Shown: positions 33,120 to 44,865 of the stretch, piece after piece
Layout: each line of letters starts with the position of its first letter
Position numbering within the stretch: position 1 is the first letter of the stretch
DNA from: Liopterus haemorrhoidalis
Taxonomy: Eukaryota; Arthropoda; Insecta; Coleoptera; Dytiscidae
Length of the DNA: 64,000 bases
Direction: 5' to 3'
Assembly: GCA_963971575.1 (NCBI GenBank)
Contig: OZ020612.1
Span: 32,839,916 to 32,903,915, forward strand
Notes under the pieces: generated by a model
What the model saw: the letters and a program-made list of their open reading frames with translations, nothing else
Told to the model about the DNA's origin: nothing
Database searches by the model: none
Program-made: the position numbers and the translations under genes

Positions 33120-35622
33120 TTAATAGACCGTTAGCTGGCTGATGTGCACCGTTGTAGTGAAGTGTCTTGTCTTGGTTTCCTCAATGGAACTCACTCTATA
33201 CTTATCATTTGGCAGTACTTCGATGATCACAAAGAGTCCTTTGTACTTCCGTTGCGTTTTCGTGGGCTGACCTGTGTAGGTTGGTGGACCTCTGATGAAT
33301 ACTAAGTCACCCACCGCCAAAGTATCTCCCTCGCACCTTCTGGCATCGTAATACTCCTTGGATTTTCTTTGTTGCTCTTCAGATCTTGCTCGAAGTTCCT
33401 CCCGCATATCCTCAGGAGTCCGCGATTCATTCCCATCGCTTGTTAATCCCAACAACTCGTACAATACGTTATCAAACGTCGGTTGATAGCCAAAAAGAAT
33501 CTGAAATGGAGGCTTTCCAGTATTCTTATTTACCGCTGCATTCAGGTGTCTCTCAACCATGAATAGACTGCTATCCCATTGTTCCTCATCCTGTATGGAA
33601 GTTAGTAGCGTCGGTAACAGTGTCTTCATTACTCACTCGACCTCTCTATTTGCTTGAGGATGCCTACTGGATATTAGCGTATGTTTTATGTTCAACTCTT
33701 CAAAATTCCTCGAAAGCATCTGACGTAAAGCTCGTCCCGCGATCCGTTACAATCCTTATCGGTAATCCGAAATCCGAAAAGAAATTATTAATCGGTTTTA
33801 GATTAGTTCTGGTTTTCGTATCCCTGAGCGAATAAAGTCTGACAAACTTCATCTAGGCGTCCTTTATAACCAATATGAACATATTACCTCGCTTTGACCT
33901 TAACAAAGGTCCGAAATGGTCCATGTGTACCCGAACAAAGGGTCTTTCGGGAACTGGTAGGTTATGTAACAAACCTGCTCTACGACCACCGGGAAGTTTA
34001 TTGACTAAACATTCAAAACACGACGTGATATGTTTACGAACATATCGTCTCATTGCGCCAAACCAAAAATTTTGTACCATGGCTCCTACTGTCCGTTCTA
34101 GCCCAAAGTGTCCGTGGTTGTCGTGGTAACGCACGCACATGCTTTTCCTAATTGCCCTCGGAATTACGTATAATTCTCGCTTTTTATTATCCACCTTCAC
34201 CACTCTCATAAGGCGCCCGCCACGTAACACGTAACCGTTTACAATCTGTTTTTCATCCATTGTCCATGTTGACTTTTCCCGCTTCAACACATTTATCTTC
34301 TGATTCAAATAGTCTACTTTAGTCATTCCGAATTTGCACTTTGGTAGCTTTAAAGTCAAATTAGCAGACTTCAACGCATCGAAAACCCTTTCGATTTTTG
34401 CAAACATTTCAGGCCAATCCTTAGCCGAAATAAGTACATCGTCCAAATACCATGTGGCAATGCTCCGACCCAAAGGTCCTAGTACCAAATTCATTAGTTG
34501 GCTGAATTCGTACGGTGCATTAGTCATCCCGAACATCATACGCTCGAACTGCCCTGTCGTATCGTTGGTGATGAACGTGCTATTCTGCTTCGCCCGTTCC
34601 GTTAACGGTACTTGTAAGTACGCATTCCCTAAATCTAAACTTGTGAAGAGTTTGCACCCTGCTAACCCCTCGAACTGTTCTTCATTCGTGGGAATCGGAA
34701 AGTACATTTTGACTGGTTGAGAGTTAGCCCGATAGTCCACTACTAATCGCGTCTCTCCCGTATTCTTTCGCACTAATAAGCACGGAGACGCGTATGGAGA
34801 TGTTGTCTCGGAAACAATTCCATGTTCCTTCCATTGGGACACTAATCCCTTGATTATGTCGTGTTCGTATGCACTTGCTTTATACGGTGCCCTAAGTACA
34901 GGCAAGTCATTATCAACGATATCCATCGCGATCAAGTCTGTACAACCTAGTTCCCGTAAATTCAGTGCAAAAAACACTCTATATTTATTGCACAAATCTA
35001 ATAATTTTGCAATTTCCGCGGGGCGCGTCGTTTCTTCGTTCACATTGAGCATTTCCCGGGTTATCGGTTGTCGCATGTGACCTTCCACGACCAACACTCC
35101 ATCCCTTTTTAAGTACCCAATAGCCTGGTTTTTCTTAACAGTATAATCTGCATCGTTAGGATTGATTACAGGCACTGTAACGACCCTGTCCTCAACAAAA
35201 CAGTTAATTAAGTTTATCTGTCCCGCAAATAGTTCGCAATGTTCCTTTGCACGAACCTTTACACGCGTCGATCTCTCATCGATTACCAAGTCTGAAAATG
35301 GATATTCCTGACGGTACCCAAATATCAATTTATCGTCTACCCGTATGTATGCTATGTCCGATCGTTCCGTTGACGGTCTGCCGACGATAATGTCCGTCAT
35401 CTGTGCCGTATCCGCGACAACATAAAATTCATTTTCAACGCTTACCTCGTCCAGGGTCAATCTCGCACTCACTTTTCCGCTTACCGGCACAACACTACTT
35501 GCACCCCCGAAACCGAACAGTTTCTTGTCACTTGGGTACTCCCATAGGTTGCATCTCGCAGCTGCTGCCTTCGTGATGGTGTTGACTGATGATCCTGGAT
35601 CAATCTGCGCCGTTGCCTTCAT
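33120..35622 (-). pseudogene. pol of the Ty3/gypsy element: protease, RT, integrase; RNase H absent
   Basis: Residues count from 35622. A protease-like region has DPG (8-10) where D-S/T-G-A/S is usual. Reverse transcriptase follows, with LVVDYRAN (293-300), LFTSLDLGNAYLQVPL (325-340) and YLDD (392-395). After the FGMTKVDYL stretch (431-439) the frame jumps within about 20 residues to the integrase zinc-binding region (H500, H505, C535, C538). The RNase H and connection domains are therefore missing without loss of frame. The integrase core begins (VHMDHFGP, first Asp 568). It is then broken by a TAG at 33853-33855, a one-base shift near 33690 and a TGA at about 33631. The integrase C-terminal region continues at 33120-33629. 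The protein cannot be functional. Confidence 0.85.
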
Positions 35623-35640
35623 CCGTATGACCGAAATCTC

Positions 35641-36678
35641 TCACAGGAACTTCTCTATTGAATCACCTCGATCCTGGTCGTTCACTTGCATCACGCTCCG
35701 CTTGTTCTGGGGACAATCCCTTTTGTAATGCCCTTTTTCTTTGCACTGGAAACATTGGAGCTCACTTCGCTGAACTGTGCACGCATTTGCCAAATGTCCA
35801 CTCTGTTTACATTTGAAACAACTGATTGTTGGGGTAGTTCTGGCGTTTGGTGTGGTCCTCTTTGATGAAACTGTCTCATTTGCTGTCTTGTTTCCCTTGT
35901 GAGACTTCGCTGGGGTCACCGGCTCCTTTGCACGATTAATGCGGTCAAGAGAAATGACGTCGTCAAACAATTCGTCAATATTTTCATGCGATTTGACCAA
36001 CAGACCCGATGAATTTCTATCATCCATTAGCCCAACTAAAATCTGTTCTTTCACCTCCTTGAACGGAAGATGTAATGACTGGCAGAGTCTATATTTTTCA
36101 TGAATATACGACCCAACATTCTCGCCGTCTCGCTGCACACGTTTGCGCATGTTGTCCCATCTCTCGGTCAAACTAGTTGATGTTAAGAATGTGCGCCGAA
36201 ATGTCGCTTAAAAATCCTTGAAAGTCGTTATCTGTTCACGCCGTGCGGCGTACCAAGCCTTGGCTCCGCCTTTCAGATGTATTCGCGCTACCTCTACTGT
36301 GTATTCGTCGGACCATTTGTTTAATGCCGCGGCTGACTTCAATTGCTCAAGCCAGTCTTTAGTTTGGGTGTGATTTTCCTCACCCGTTAACTCATTTATG
36401 GCACCTGGCAAAAACGTCAAATGTGTAGGTTGGGTTCTTATTACTGAACCTACATTTGCTTCTCGGTCGCGTTGAATAATACCCAGCATCTGATGCATCT
36501 GTGACAGCATTGTTGCAAACTGATCACTGTTGATACCCGCAACCTGCACGACACCCGCAAGTTCATTATCAGCCGATAGGTGGATTCCGTCCGCCATCTG
36601 TTCTTGTGCATTCAACTCTACATCTGGCAAACAAACTGGACTCGTGTTGCCATCTGCCGACATATCCGAATCCTGCAT
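35641..36678 (-). pseudogene. gag of the Ty3/gypsy element, one in-frame stop
   Basis: Gag forms the retrotransposon particle and binds its RNA. The frame starts with MQDSDMSADG at 36678. A central region (WLEQLKSAAALNKWSDE, AKAWYAARREQIT) resembles the Ty3-type capsid domain. After a TAA at 36208-36210 the same frame continues to 35641 and contains two CCHC zinc knuckles, CFKCKQSGHLANAC and CFQCKEKGHYKRDC, as in many gypsy nucleocapsids. The stop separates capsid from nucleocapsid and should inactivate the protein. The next frame (pol) begins at 35622, so the two are separated by a short gap and a frame change. Confidence 0.82.
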
Positions 36679-36980
36679 TGTCCCGCGTAAACTGATACAA
36701 TAACCTCACTTTCGCACCGGTCTATCTCACTATTACGCTTAGATTCCGTAATAACACTGCACTTAGACTTGATACGAATCGTTTTCCACTCCGTACTGTC
36801 TAGATCACCGACAAACACAACCGTTAGACTCGTAACAAACAGTAACTTCGTAATGTCCGACTATCTAACATGTAACATTACGTATTACACACATACTGAC
36901 TACGTTTGTCCCCGGTTATTCTCACAGTATCATTCAGAGTTTCGCACGTTATTTTGGATTACAATCCCACTTCTGAAATC

Positions 36981-37188
36981 TGTAATAAACTTCTACACTG
37001 GCCTTGAGGTTTACAATTATCTTTTACGACTTCGCTTACACAAAACCATACATTAACCCTTCGACGGCTCTGCTACGACCACAGAACACATTGACCACGA
37101 CCATACTGACTCGTTCAAACTGTAACGTCCGTTATAGTTCTCCAGAGCTGCCAACTTACAAAAATTGAAAACTTAAAAAATCGCTACA
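36981..37188 (-). repeat. LTR (5' LTR in element sense)
   Basis: 208 bases. It carries an insertion near 37080-37103 that duplicates ACGACCA around GAACACATTG. The rest is close to the other LTR. Confidence 0.85.
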
Positions 37189-37192
37189 CATA

Positions 37193-38240
37193 TTTGGAAA
37201 AAATCTTATTAAAATAAAAAATAAATAAAGTCTGTTCCAAACGGTTAGGCGGAACTAGATTTTGCAATCTAGTTACTTTCATCGTTTAAATCGAGCTTTT
37301 CGGCCGTTTTGTTTAAGGTTTGTAAATCATACTTACAATAAACATTTTTTTGTTAAGGTTAATATCATTTTAAAATGTCATTTTCTTTATATTTTGATTT
37401 TTTGTGTCATTCTTGATACAAATGTCCCATTTACTTATTTTTTGTCATTGAAATGTGTAAAAAAAATAATTTTATTTGGACATATGTCATTCGTTTCCAT
37501 GGTTTCATTGTTGGAATTTTAAATTTTGACATTCCAACGTGAAAAATGAAATAACCCAAGCAAGATCCCTTCTCGTGACAACCTAAAAGAAATAAATTCC
37601 CATTTAGTTCCGCCTAACCGTTTGGAACAGACTGTAAAATTGAAAAACTATTGCTCGTTCCTTAATCTACCTTTTAAGAGCTTTATTTTAATACCACACA
37701 ATATATTTTAAAAACATAATTATTTTTTCAATGACACAAAAAAATCGATATTTTTCGAAAAACTAACCTGATAAAATATTCCTGTTGAAATATTCCGGTT
37801 TCCATCAATGTACTTTATGGAGATTTTTTCATATTTTTAGATCAACCCCTCTGGATGATAGGGTGGGGGACATATTTTTTATGAAAATCACATTATTTAT
37901 TTATTTATTTTTTTTCTAAAATAAAAATTGGTTTATATATCCACGCATTAAGAGGTTTCATTTGATACCCCAATAAAAATTTTAAAAAAATATTTGTTTT
38001 TCCATTAATTACATATTTGTTTATATTTATCCCGTGATGTATTTTTTTGAACTCTCTATATTTTTCCTATATGTGCCGTTTTGCTACAATTTCTACCGTA
38101 GAGACAGACACATTAGTGATGTTATGAAGGTGTTTTGGTGATCATAACTACAAAACCCTAAAAACTAGACTCTCAACTGAAAATCACCTTGTATGTAGAT
38201 TTAATGCTTAGAAAAAAGTTTTCGTGTGCATATGCAACGT
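37193..38240 (+). repeat. Repeat family A, right part, with a MITE inside
   Basis: Continues the sequence interrupted by the gypsy element: 'AATCTTATTAAAATAAAAAA', then after the MITE 'TTCCTTAATCTACC', 'TTTGATACCCCAATAAAAAT' and 'TACAAAACCCTAAAAAC'. No coding capacity. Confidence 0.55.
37229..37633. mobile_element. MITE 'AGTCTGTTCC' family, longest copy
   Basis: 405 bases with long inverted ends: AGTCTGTTCCAAACGGTTAG at the left and the complement of GTTTGGAACAGACT preceded by TTCCGCCTAACC at the right. Shorter relatives are at 15391, 18658, 47141 and 47464, and one end lies at about 11930-12002. No clear target duplication was identified. Confidence 0.75.
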
Positions 38241-38311
38241 TACACCAATACTAAGTACACAAAAAGAACTGGGACCTTACTTGTTCTAAACCTAATCCTG
38301 GTCCAAACCGT

Positions 38312-38558
38312 CAGAGCCGCAGTAAGGGGGTGGGGAGGGGGCGACGGCCCTTAGCGCACTAAAGAAAAGGGCGCCGACGAGCTTGACTAAGGGGCGCCAC
38401 ATTGCGAAGGTGAGGACCTTTTTTTTGCTCTTCACTTGGATTTTGGGAGGTGAGGACCTTTTTTTTTGCTCATCACTTGGATTTTGGGAAGTGAGGACCA
38501 CTAAGGGTGCAAAAACACAGTTTTGCCCCTAGCGCAAGTTTTCCTTACTGCGGCTCTG
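38312..38558. mobile_element. hAT MITE with perfect 8-bp TSD
   Basis: CAAACCGT flanks both ends (38304-38311 and 38559-38566). The termini are CAGAGCCGCAGTAAGG and its inverted form CCTTACTGCGGCTCTG. Inside is a duplicated module of about 50 bases (GGTGAGGACC, then a T run, GCTC, and CACTTGGATTTTGGGA). The GC content is higher than the surroundings. Confidence 0.9.
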
Positions 38559-38566
38559 CAAACCGT

Positions 38567-38990
38567 ATCCCAGCGTTGCACATTTACATTTCACCACCTC
38601 TATATAAAGAGCCCTAAAATAGTGTTTCACAACCTTTTTAAATAACAGAACAAATGGATAACGGGACTTTAAAAATGATTATGAAAACGGCACGTGATTG
38701 TATATTAATGGAAAACGCATATGTATAGAGAAACTTTCAAGAAATTAATAATAATAGTAATAATTATTTTATTTAATTTGTAGGTAATCTTTTACATGAC
38801 AGTTTTAAACTGAACAAAAAATGAAATGTAATTGATTCTAATAAATAATACACTAAATTAAAATAAAATATTGTAATAATAAATGGTAATTAGCTAAATA
38901 TTATAAATCGCTTCTCATTTGTTGCCACAGTTGCGTTGCGGGAGACAGGAGACAATTTTTATCAAAATTAAATTATAATCTAATATATAT

Positions 38991-38996
<6 letters not shown>
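38567..38996. other. AT-rich spacer
   Basis: Nothing recognised up to the TA microsatellite. Confidence 0.4.

Positions 38997-39049
<53 letters not shown>
38997..39049. repeat. (TA)n microsatellite
   Basis: About 53 bases of alternating TA, directly abutting the open LINE frame at 39050. Confidence 0.9.
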
Positions 39050-39051
<2 letters not shown>

Positions 39052-39990
39052 TCCTTGTACCGAGAAATCCAACAAGACCACAAAGAATACCACGCTATTT
39101 TCACTGACGGGTCAATAATAAACAATAAAACAGGTGCCGCTATAGTGGTTAACAACAGAATAAACAAATACCATCTACCGGATCACACAAACATATTTAC
39201 CGCAGAAGCCTACGCTATACTAGAAGCTACCGAATTCATCCTATCCAACAGCCAGGGGCACACAAAATACGCAATATTCAGTGATTCTATGAGCATCATC
39301 CAAAGCCTTCAACAACTGTACCCTCGAAACCCTATGATCACCAAAATCAAAGACAACATCAACGACATAATTAATATGGGCAAAAAAATAATAATAATCT
39401 GGATCCCATCCCATGTGGGCATTGATGGTAACGAGAAAGCAGATAAGGCAGCGAAAGAAGCAACAACAGAAGAGATAGTGCAAGTGCAGATGCATCTCGT
39501 AGACACAAAGTCACAAGTGAAAAACAACATTCTTGCAAAATGGAAGGAAGAATGGAGGAACATCCAAAACAACCACCTTAGAACCATCAAAGAAGAGGCC
39601 AAATTGTGAGAATTTAGACAAAACATAAAGGACCAAACAATATTGACAAGACTGCGACATGGACACACCTTGCTGACCTATAAGTATATTTTTGAGAAAT
39701 CTGACCCCAGCACTTGTACTGACTGCCAAGTACGATTAACAGTGGATCACATCATAATCTCCTGTCCAAAATATAATGCTGAGAGAATTAAAAACAATAT
39801 ACCGACAACAATAAAACAAGCACTGGCTCCAACCAAGAATTCAGAAGATCAGACGCTTCAATTCCTTAGAGACATCAACATCTCCCACCTAATATAAAAT
39901 CTGTTCACCTATCTCTTTACTTACACAATGTTTAAATACCCCCATTTTTGTTCTAATACTTACTACCTATAATTGTAACCAATATATGTA
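39050..39990 (+). pseudogene. LINE C-terminus with RNase H domain (I/R1-type), one stop
   Basis: The frame is already open at the edge of the TA tract, so the 5' part was lost. It encodes a ribonuclease H domain with the four acidic residues in order: FTDGS (Asp18 counting from 39055), AEAYAIL (Glu51), FSDSMS (Asp77) and GNEKADKAAK (Asp130), plus IWIPSHVG before the last one. RNase H removes RNA from the hybrid during copying and is carried at the C-terminus by I-, R1- and some Jockey-type elements. A TGA at 39607-39609 interrupts the frame. It resumes to 39897 with a Cys-rich stretch (CTDCQVRLTVDHIIISCP), also typical of these LINEs. The tail runs to about 39990. Confidence 0.82.
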
Positions 39991-40006
39991 CATGTATATA
40001 ATAGTA

Positions 40007-42576
40007 CTAGCTGAGTATCATCGTGCAATTATTGTAGTCATGATTCTTTATAGATCACATTGCTGACTCTCTCCTCAGATATAGATTTACCCCGTTAGAG
40101 GTTCATTTGTGTAAAATTCGTAGTATGTTTCTAAACATGTGCACGGGTAACTTTTAAGTTATAAAATGAATGTTATAACTTAATAAACACAGGAAATACG
40201 ACGGGTTGTATAATTCATCCCGATTATAGATTTACCCCTTTAGGGGTTGATTAGGAAAGAATCCAGAAAAAAATTTTCGACATTTGTATGGTTAATCTTT
40301 ATAAGCAAAAGCCAAGTCGATGTCTTATTGGGTCAATCGATATTAAGGAATTCTTGATATCACATTTCAGCCCTTAGGGGTTGAATTTCGAAAAATACCG
40401 TCTTAGTGGGAACTTACGTCATACAGGGAATATACTTTACGAATTTCATGTATCTTGTCCAGAGGACGTTCTATCGAGTAAAAAATACCCATTTACCCCT
40501 TTAGGTGTGAAATTTTTAAAAACTGTCAAAATCATTTCGAGATATTTTAAAAAGACACCGATATGCCAAAAAAGGATAAACACAGGAAATACGAAGGGTT
40601 GTATAATTCACCCGACTGTAAACCCCTATAGGGGTTGATTCGGCCAACATCCTGAAATAAGTTTTTCGTATGGGTAATCTTTGTAAGCAAAATCCAAGAC
40701 GATATCTTATTGGTCCTAAGAGGTATTGAGGAATCTTTGAAATCAAATTTCACCCCTTTTCACTTCTTAGGGGTGGAATTTCGAAAAATCCCGTCTTAGT
40801 GGCCTCTTACGTCATGGAGGGAATATACTTCACGAATTTTATTTATCTATGTCCAAGGGATGTTCAATCGAATACAAAATTCCCATTTACCCCTTAAGGG
40901 TGAAATTTTAAAAACTGTCAATACCATTTCAAGATATTTTGAAGACACCTATATGCCAAAAGGAATTTTATAACTCAACAAAGACAGGGAATATGATGGG
41001 TTGTATAATTAACACTGTTCGGAAATTCACCACTTTAGGGGTGGGTTAGAACAAAATCCTGAAATAAGTTTTTCAATATTTATATGGGTAATCTTTGTAA
41101 GAAAAACCAAGACGATATCTTATTGGTCTGTAGAGATATTTAAGAATCCTTGAAATTATATTTCACCCTTTAGGGGTTGAATTTCGAAAAATCCCGTGTA
41201 TGCTTACCTCATGGAGGGAATATACTTTGCGAACATCATGTATCTATGTCCAAGGGATGTTCTATCAAATAAAAAATATTCTTTTACCTCTTTAGGGGTG
41301 AAATTTTGAAAAACTGTCAAAACCATCCAGATATTTTAAAAGGACATCTATATGCCAAATAGGAATTTAATAACTCAACAAACACAGGAAATACGTCGGG
41401 TTCTATAATTCTCCCTGATTGTAGATTCACCCTTTTAGGGGATAAATAGGACAAAATCCTAAATAAGTTTTTCAACATTTATATGGATAATATTTAGAAG
41501 CAAATATGAAGGCGATATATTATTGGATCTGTGAGATATTGAGGAATCCGTGAAAACACATTTTACCCCATTTCACCCCTTAGGGGTTCAATTTCCAAAA
41601 ATCATTTCTTAGGGGGTTGTTAAGTCATAAAAAGGATATACTCCCCGAATTTTATGTTTCTCTGTCTAGACGACATTCTATCGAATATAAAATACCAAAT
41701 TACCCGTTTAGGGGTGAAATTAAAAAAAAAAGGTCAATACACTTAAATATTTTAAAAAGACACCTATATGCCTAAAAGAAATGTTATAACACAACAAACA
41801 CAGAAGATGCGAAGGGTTCCATAATTCACCCTGATTGTAGATTCACCCCTTTAGGGGTTGATTAGTACAAAATCCTGAAAAATAAGTTTTTCAACATTTA
41901 TGTGGGTAGTCTTTGTAAGCAAAAGCAAGGCGATATATTCTTGACCTAAAAGATACTGAGGAATCCGTGAAAACACATTTCACCCCTTTTAACCCCTGAG
42001 AGGCCGAATTTCAAAAAAATATTTCTTGGGGTTTCTTAAGTCATAAAAGGAATTTACTCCCCGAATTTTATGTTTCTTTATCTAGACGAAATTCTATCGA
42101 ATAAAAAATACCAATTTACCCCTTTAGGGGTGAAATTTAAAAAAACGGTCAAAACACTTTCTAAATTTTCTAAAAAGATACCTATATGCCAAAAAGGAAT
42201 GTTATAACACAAAAAACACAGAAGATGCGAAGGGTTCTATAATTCACCCTGATTGTAGATTCACCCCTTTAGGGGTCAATTAGAACAAAATCCTGAAATA
42301 AGTTTTTTAATATTTACATGAGTAATCTTTGTAAGTAAAAACCAAGTCGATATCTTATTGGACCTAAGAGATATTAAGGAAACCGTGAAGCCATATTTTA
42401 CCCCTTTTAACCCCCTTTTCACCCACTTAGAGAATGAGTTTCGAAAAATCCGTTCTTAGTGGGTGCTTACGTCATGGAGGGAATATACTCGCCGAATTTC
42501 ATGATTGTAGGTCCAGTGGTTTGGGCTGGGCGTTGATTATGAGTAGGTAGCTTAGTTACGATTTTATATATATAGA
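40007..42576 (-). mobile_element. Second satellite-bearing Helitron, same family as 3340
   Basis: On the minus strand the 5' end TCTATATATATAAAAT is at 42576 (preceded by A) and the 3' end CTAG at 40007-40010 (followed by T). The terminal hairpin is decayed. The subterminal GGAGGGAATATACTC/TGACGTAAGCACCC sequence and the CACCCCTTTAGGGGTG-type palindromes match the interior of the element at 3340-8411. The repeat spacing is longer here, about 390-420 bases (landmarks near 40240, 40629, 41033, 41432, 41850 and 42265). Confidence 0.78.
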
Positions 42577-43105
42577 TTACCTTAAAAATGTAATTATACT
42601 CAAGTGCTAATAGCCTCGTAGCTGAAGCACTTAAATTAATAAAAAAAAAAAAAATTATAATCAGTGACTCACTAAACATTATATTTTTTCAAAATAGTTT
42701 TTTAAAAGTACAATGCGTTTAACGAGGCGTCGAGAAAATTTTACATTTCTCGAAAAATAAAAAATGAGAATTACAACTTTTTCTCGAGATATTCTCGAGA
42801 AGAAACACTAGTCGTATGTCGTGTTGGGCATCATTGGATTTCTGTTGAAAGAAAACAAGTTTAACTTAAAAAAAAGGATAATAATGTTTCACGAAAAATT
42901 ATATTCTCTATAACGACTTGAAAGAAATGTATTTTTATTTACAAGTGTTCAAAGTGAAGTTCAGTTTGTTGCTTGGAGCATAATAATAAAAAAATAATTC
43001 ACTTTCAAATCGTACCTACTCGAAAGTATCTATAATATAATACCCCAACCTGTGTCCCTGGCTGTGTGGGTGCGTGGAAATCTAAAACAATTGAAGCGAG
43101 GTTCT
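42577..43105. other. AT-rich spacer
   Basis: Contains several AGA/CTCGAGA-type inverted motifs around 42725-42800 (TTTCTCGAAAAA, TTCTCGAGAAGAA). No gene. Confidence 0.35.
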
Positions 43106-43180
43106 TATTATATAGTAGTATTAATTTATGTATTATATAGTAGTATTAATTTATGTATTATATAGTAGTATTAATTTATG
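43106..43180 (+). repeat. Three tandem 25-bp units
   Basis: TATTATATAGTAGTATTAAT followed by TTATG repeats three times, directly upstream of a SINE. Confidence 0.85.
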
Positions 43181-43184
43181 TATT

Positions 43185-43323
43185 GCCGACCGGCGTAGCG
43201 TAGTGGTAACACATGTGCTCTGCGTTTCGAAGGTCTCGGGTTCGAATCCTGTTCAGGCATGGAATTTTTCTCAAATATAAATTGTCCTGGCTAATTGCCA
43301 CAACAGCAAAGGCCATTTAATTT

Positions 43324-43355
<32 letters not shown>
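43185..43355 (+). mobile_element. tRNA-derived SINE, copy 2, with TSD
   Basis: Box A GTAGCGTAGTGGTAACAC and box B GGGTTCGAATCC are better preserved than in copy 1. The body (CCTGGCTAATTGCCACAACA) agrees with copy 1, and the tail is (TA)n. The 9-mer TATGTATTG occurs at 43177-43185 and again at 43356-43364, a likely target duplication. Confidence 0.82.
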
Positions 43356-43362
<7 letters not shown>

Positions 43363-43640
43363 TGGACAGTAGTGTGCTGTGAATTTTAGTTTTCAGTGTT
43401 GACAATAAATTAGTAAAAATGACAGTTGTGTTTTTCATTAAAAAATCACTTCACAATTATTAATTTAGTTGTGACATACACGGATCGGTTTTTTTACGAA
43501 ACAAAACACAGAAAAACGTTATCCTTCCGTGATATTCGACAATTTTTAATTAAAATTATTATTAGGAGAAAAATAATTATTTAAAAAAATATTTGGTTTG
43601 ATGAAAGTAAGTAAGAAAAATGTGACTTTTTTTTCTTTAT

Positions 43641-44010
43641 TATTATTTTTTCAATGCTTTATTATTTTTTTATTTCTACGATTTCTAATTATTTAAATAG
43701 TGATTATTTTATGTCTATTAGTTTTTGGCGTTCTTCCTTCTTTTTTATAATAAATTAATATATTTCACTAAAAATAGTAGCAGCAAGATTCCGACATGTA
43801 ACGTAACTTACCGAAGTTTACCGAACTATTATTTTTTCAATGCTTTATTATTTTTTTATTTCTACGATTGCTAATTATTTAAATAGTGATTCTTTTATCT
43901 GTCTATTAGTTTTTGGCGTTCTTGCTTCTTTTTTATAATAAATCAATATATTTCACTAAAAATAGTAGCAGCAAGATTCCGACATGTAACGTAACTTACC
44001 GAAATTTACC
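43641..44010 (+). repeat. Two tandem 188-bp units
   Basis: The sequence from TTATTTTTTCAATGC to TAACTTACCGAAGTTTACCG occurs twice, at 43641 and 43829, with few differences (for example TTCTAA/TGCTAA and GAAGTTT/GAAATTT). This is a recent local duplication; no gene. Confidence 0.85.
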
Positions 44011-44655
44011 GAAGTATCCAAACGTCATTAAACACGCTAGGTGACAACTTATTTGTGTAAATTTAAAATTGGTTCGAAATATTTAAAATATTTTGGTAAA
44101 AATTACAAATTGATGCATTCAATAGTTTGCACCTTTGAAATTGTATGTCATGTTGGTATTAAAACATGGTAAAAAATTTCGCTTTCTTAAAATTTCATTC
44201 CATTTGACATATAAAGATAAATGATATCTTAGTTATAATGATCATAACCAACATATCTGAAGTAGGTTTTACAGCGTAAGGAATATTTTGAAATGACAAA
44301 TTTACATTTAAAAGTCAGTACTACACTATAAAAGTAAACAGGCAAGCAATTAAATTTTACTTTGTAATAGTTTCTCACGATATATTTCAAACTGATTTGA
44401 GATATAGTGTAAGTACGCTTTTTTCCGTGTGTGTATTTTTTCATTTGCGCTTTTTTCCGTGTGCGTATTTTTATATTATATAAGTAATTGGAAAATTTAT
44501 TTTAATAAATATATTTTAAATTTAACGTCTCAAATCATTTTCAGTTTTATTATTATAAAGGTAATGCACGAGTGAAAATGAATCGTTTTCCCATCTTAAA
44601 AAGTTAATGAATAAATAATTCGGAATAATACTCATTATTTGTCCAGTTTTTAATA

Positions 44656-44751
44656 ATGTGCGAAGAGTTGATTCAATTTGAATTAGATGAAGTTAGGCGT
44701 ATGGCTAGAGAAAGAAGTATGAGGTATCGAGCAAGTTCCACATTAAGGTAA
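44656..44751 (+). CDS. Small unassigned ORF, possible exon
   Basis: A 31-codon frame reads MCEELIQFELDEVRRMARER and ends SSTLR, followed by TAA. The same bases read AG-GTAATG, which could instead be a 5' splice site joining a downstream exon. The peptide is highly charged and amphipathic; I do not recognise it. Random occurrence of an ORF this short is quite possible, and this entry is only a candidate. Confidence 0.2.
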   Translation: MCEELIQFELDEVRRMARERSMRYRASSTLR

Positions 44752-44865
44752 TGATTTGTTTGCCAACACAGTTGACAACGGGTCCACTAGTATAAAATAG
44801 ATACCTCCAACACGAACCGTTGACATAGAAACACATACACTTAATTTGATTTTGATATAGTTTAC

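Larger units (their letters stand above)
32628..37188 (-). mobile_element. Ty3/gypsy LTR retrotransposon, degenerate
   Basis: Two direct LTRs (TGTAATAAAC... to ...CTACA) bound the element, with the 4-base target duplication CATA on both sides (32624-32627 and 37189-37192). Gag and pol lie on the minus strand in the usual order, but both are broken. No clear polypurine tract adjoins the 3' LTR, and the primer-binding site (near TCAGAAGTGGGATTG at about 36960-36978, minus) could not be matched to a tRNA. With about 4.5 kb it is shorter than a complete relative because the RNase H region is missing. Confidence 0.88.

Noticed and set aside
34334..34720. A 128-codon plus-strand ORF
   Set aside because: It lies antisense to the reverse transcriptase of the gypsy element; a shadow frame.
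39241..39729. Minus-strand ORFs of 72-119 codons
   Set aside because: Antisense shadows of the RNase H frame at 39050-39897.
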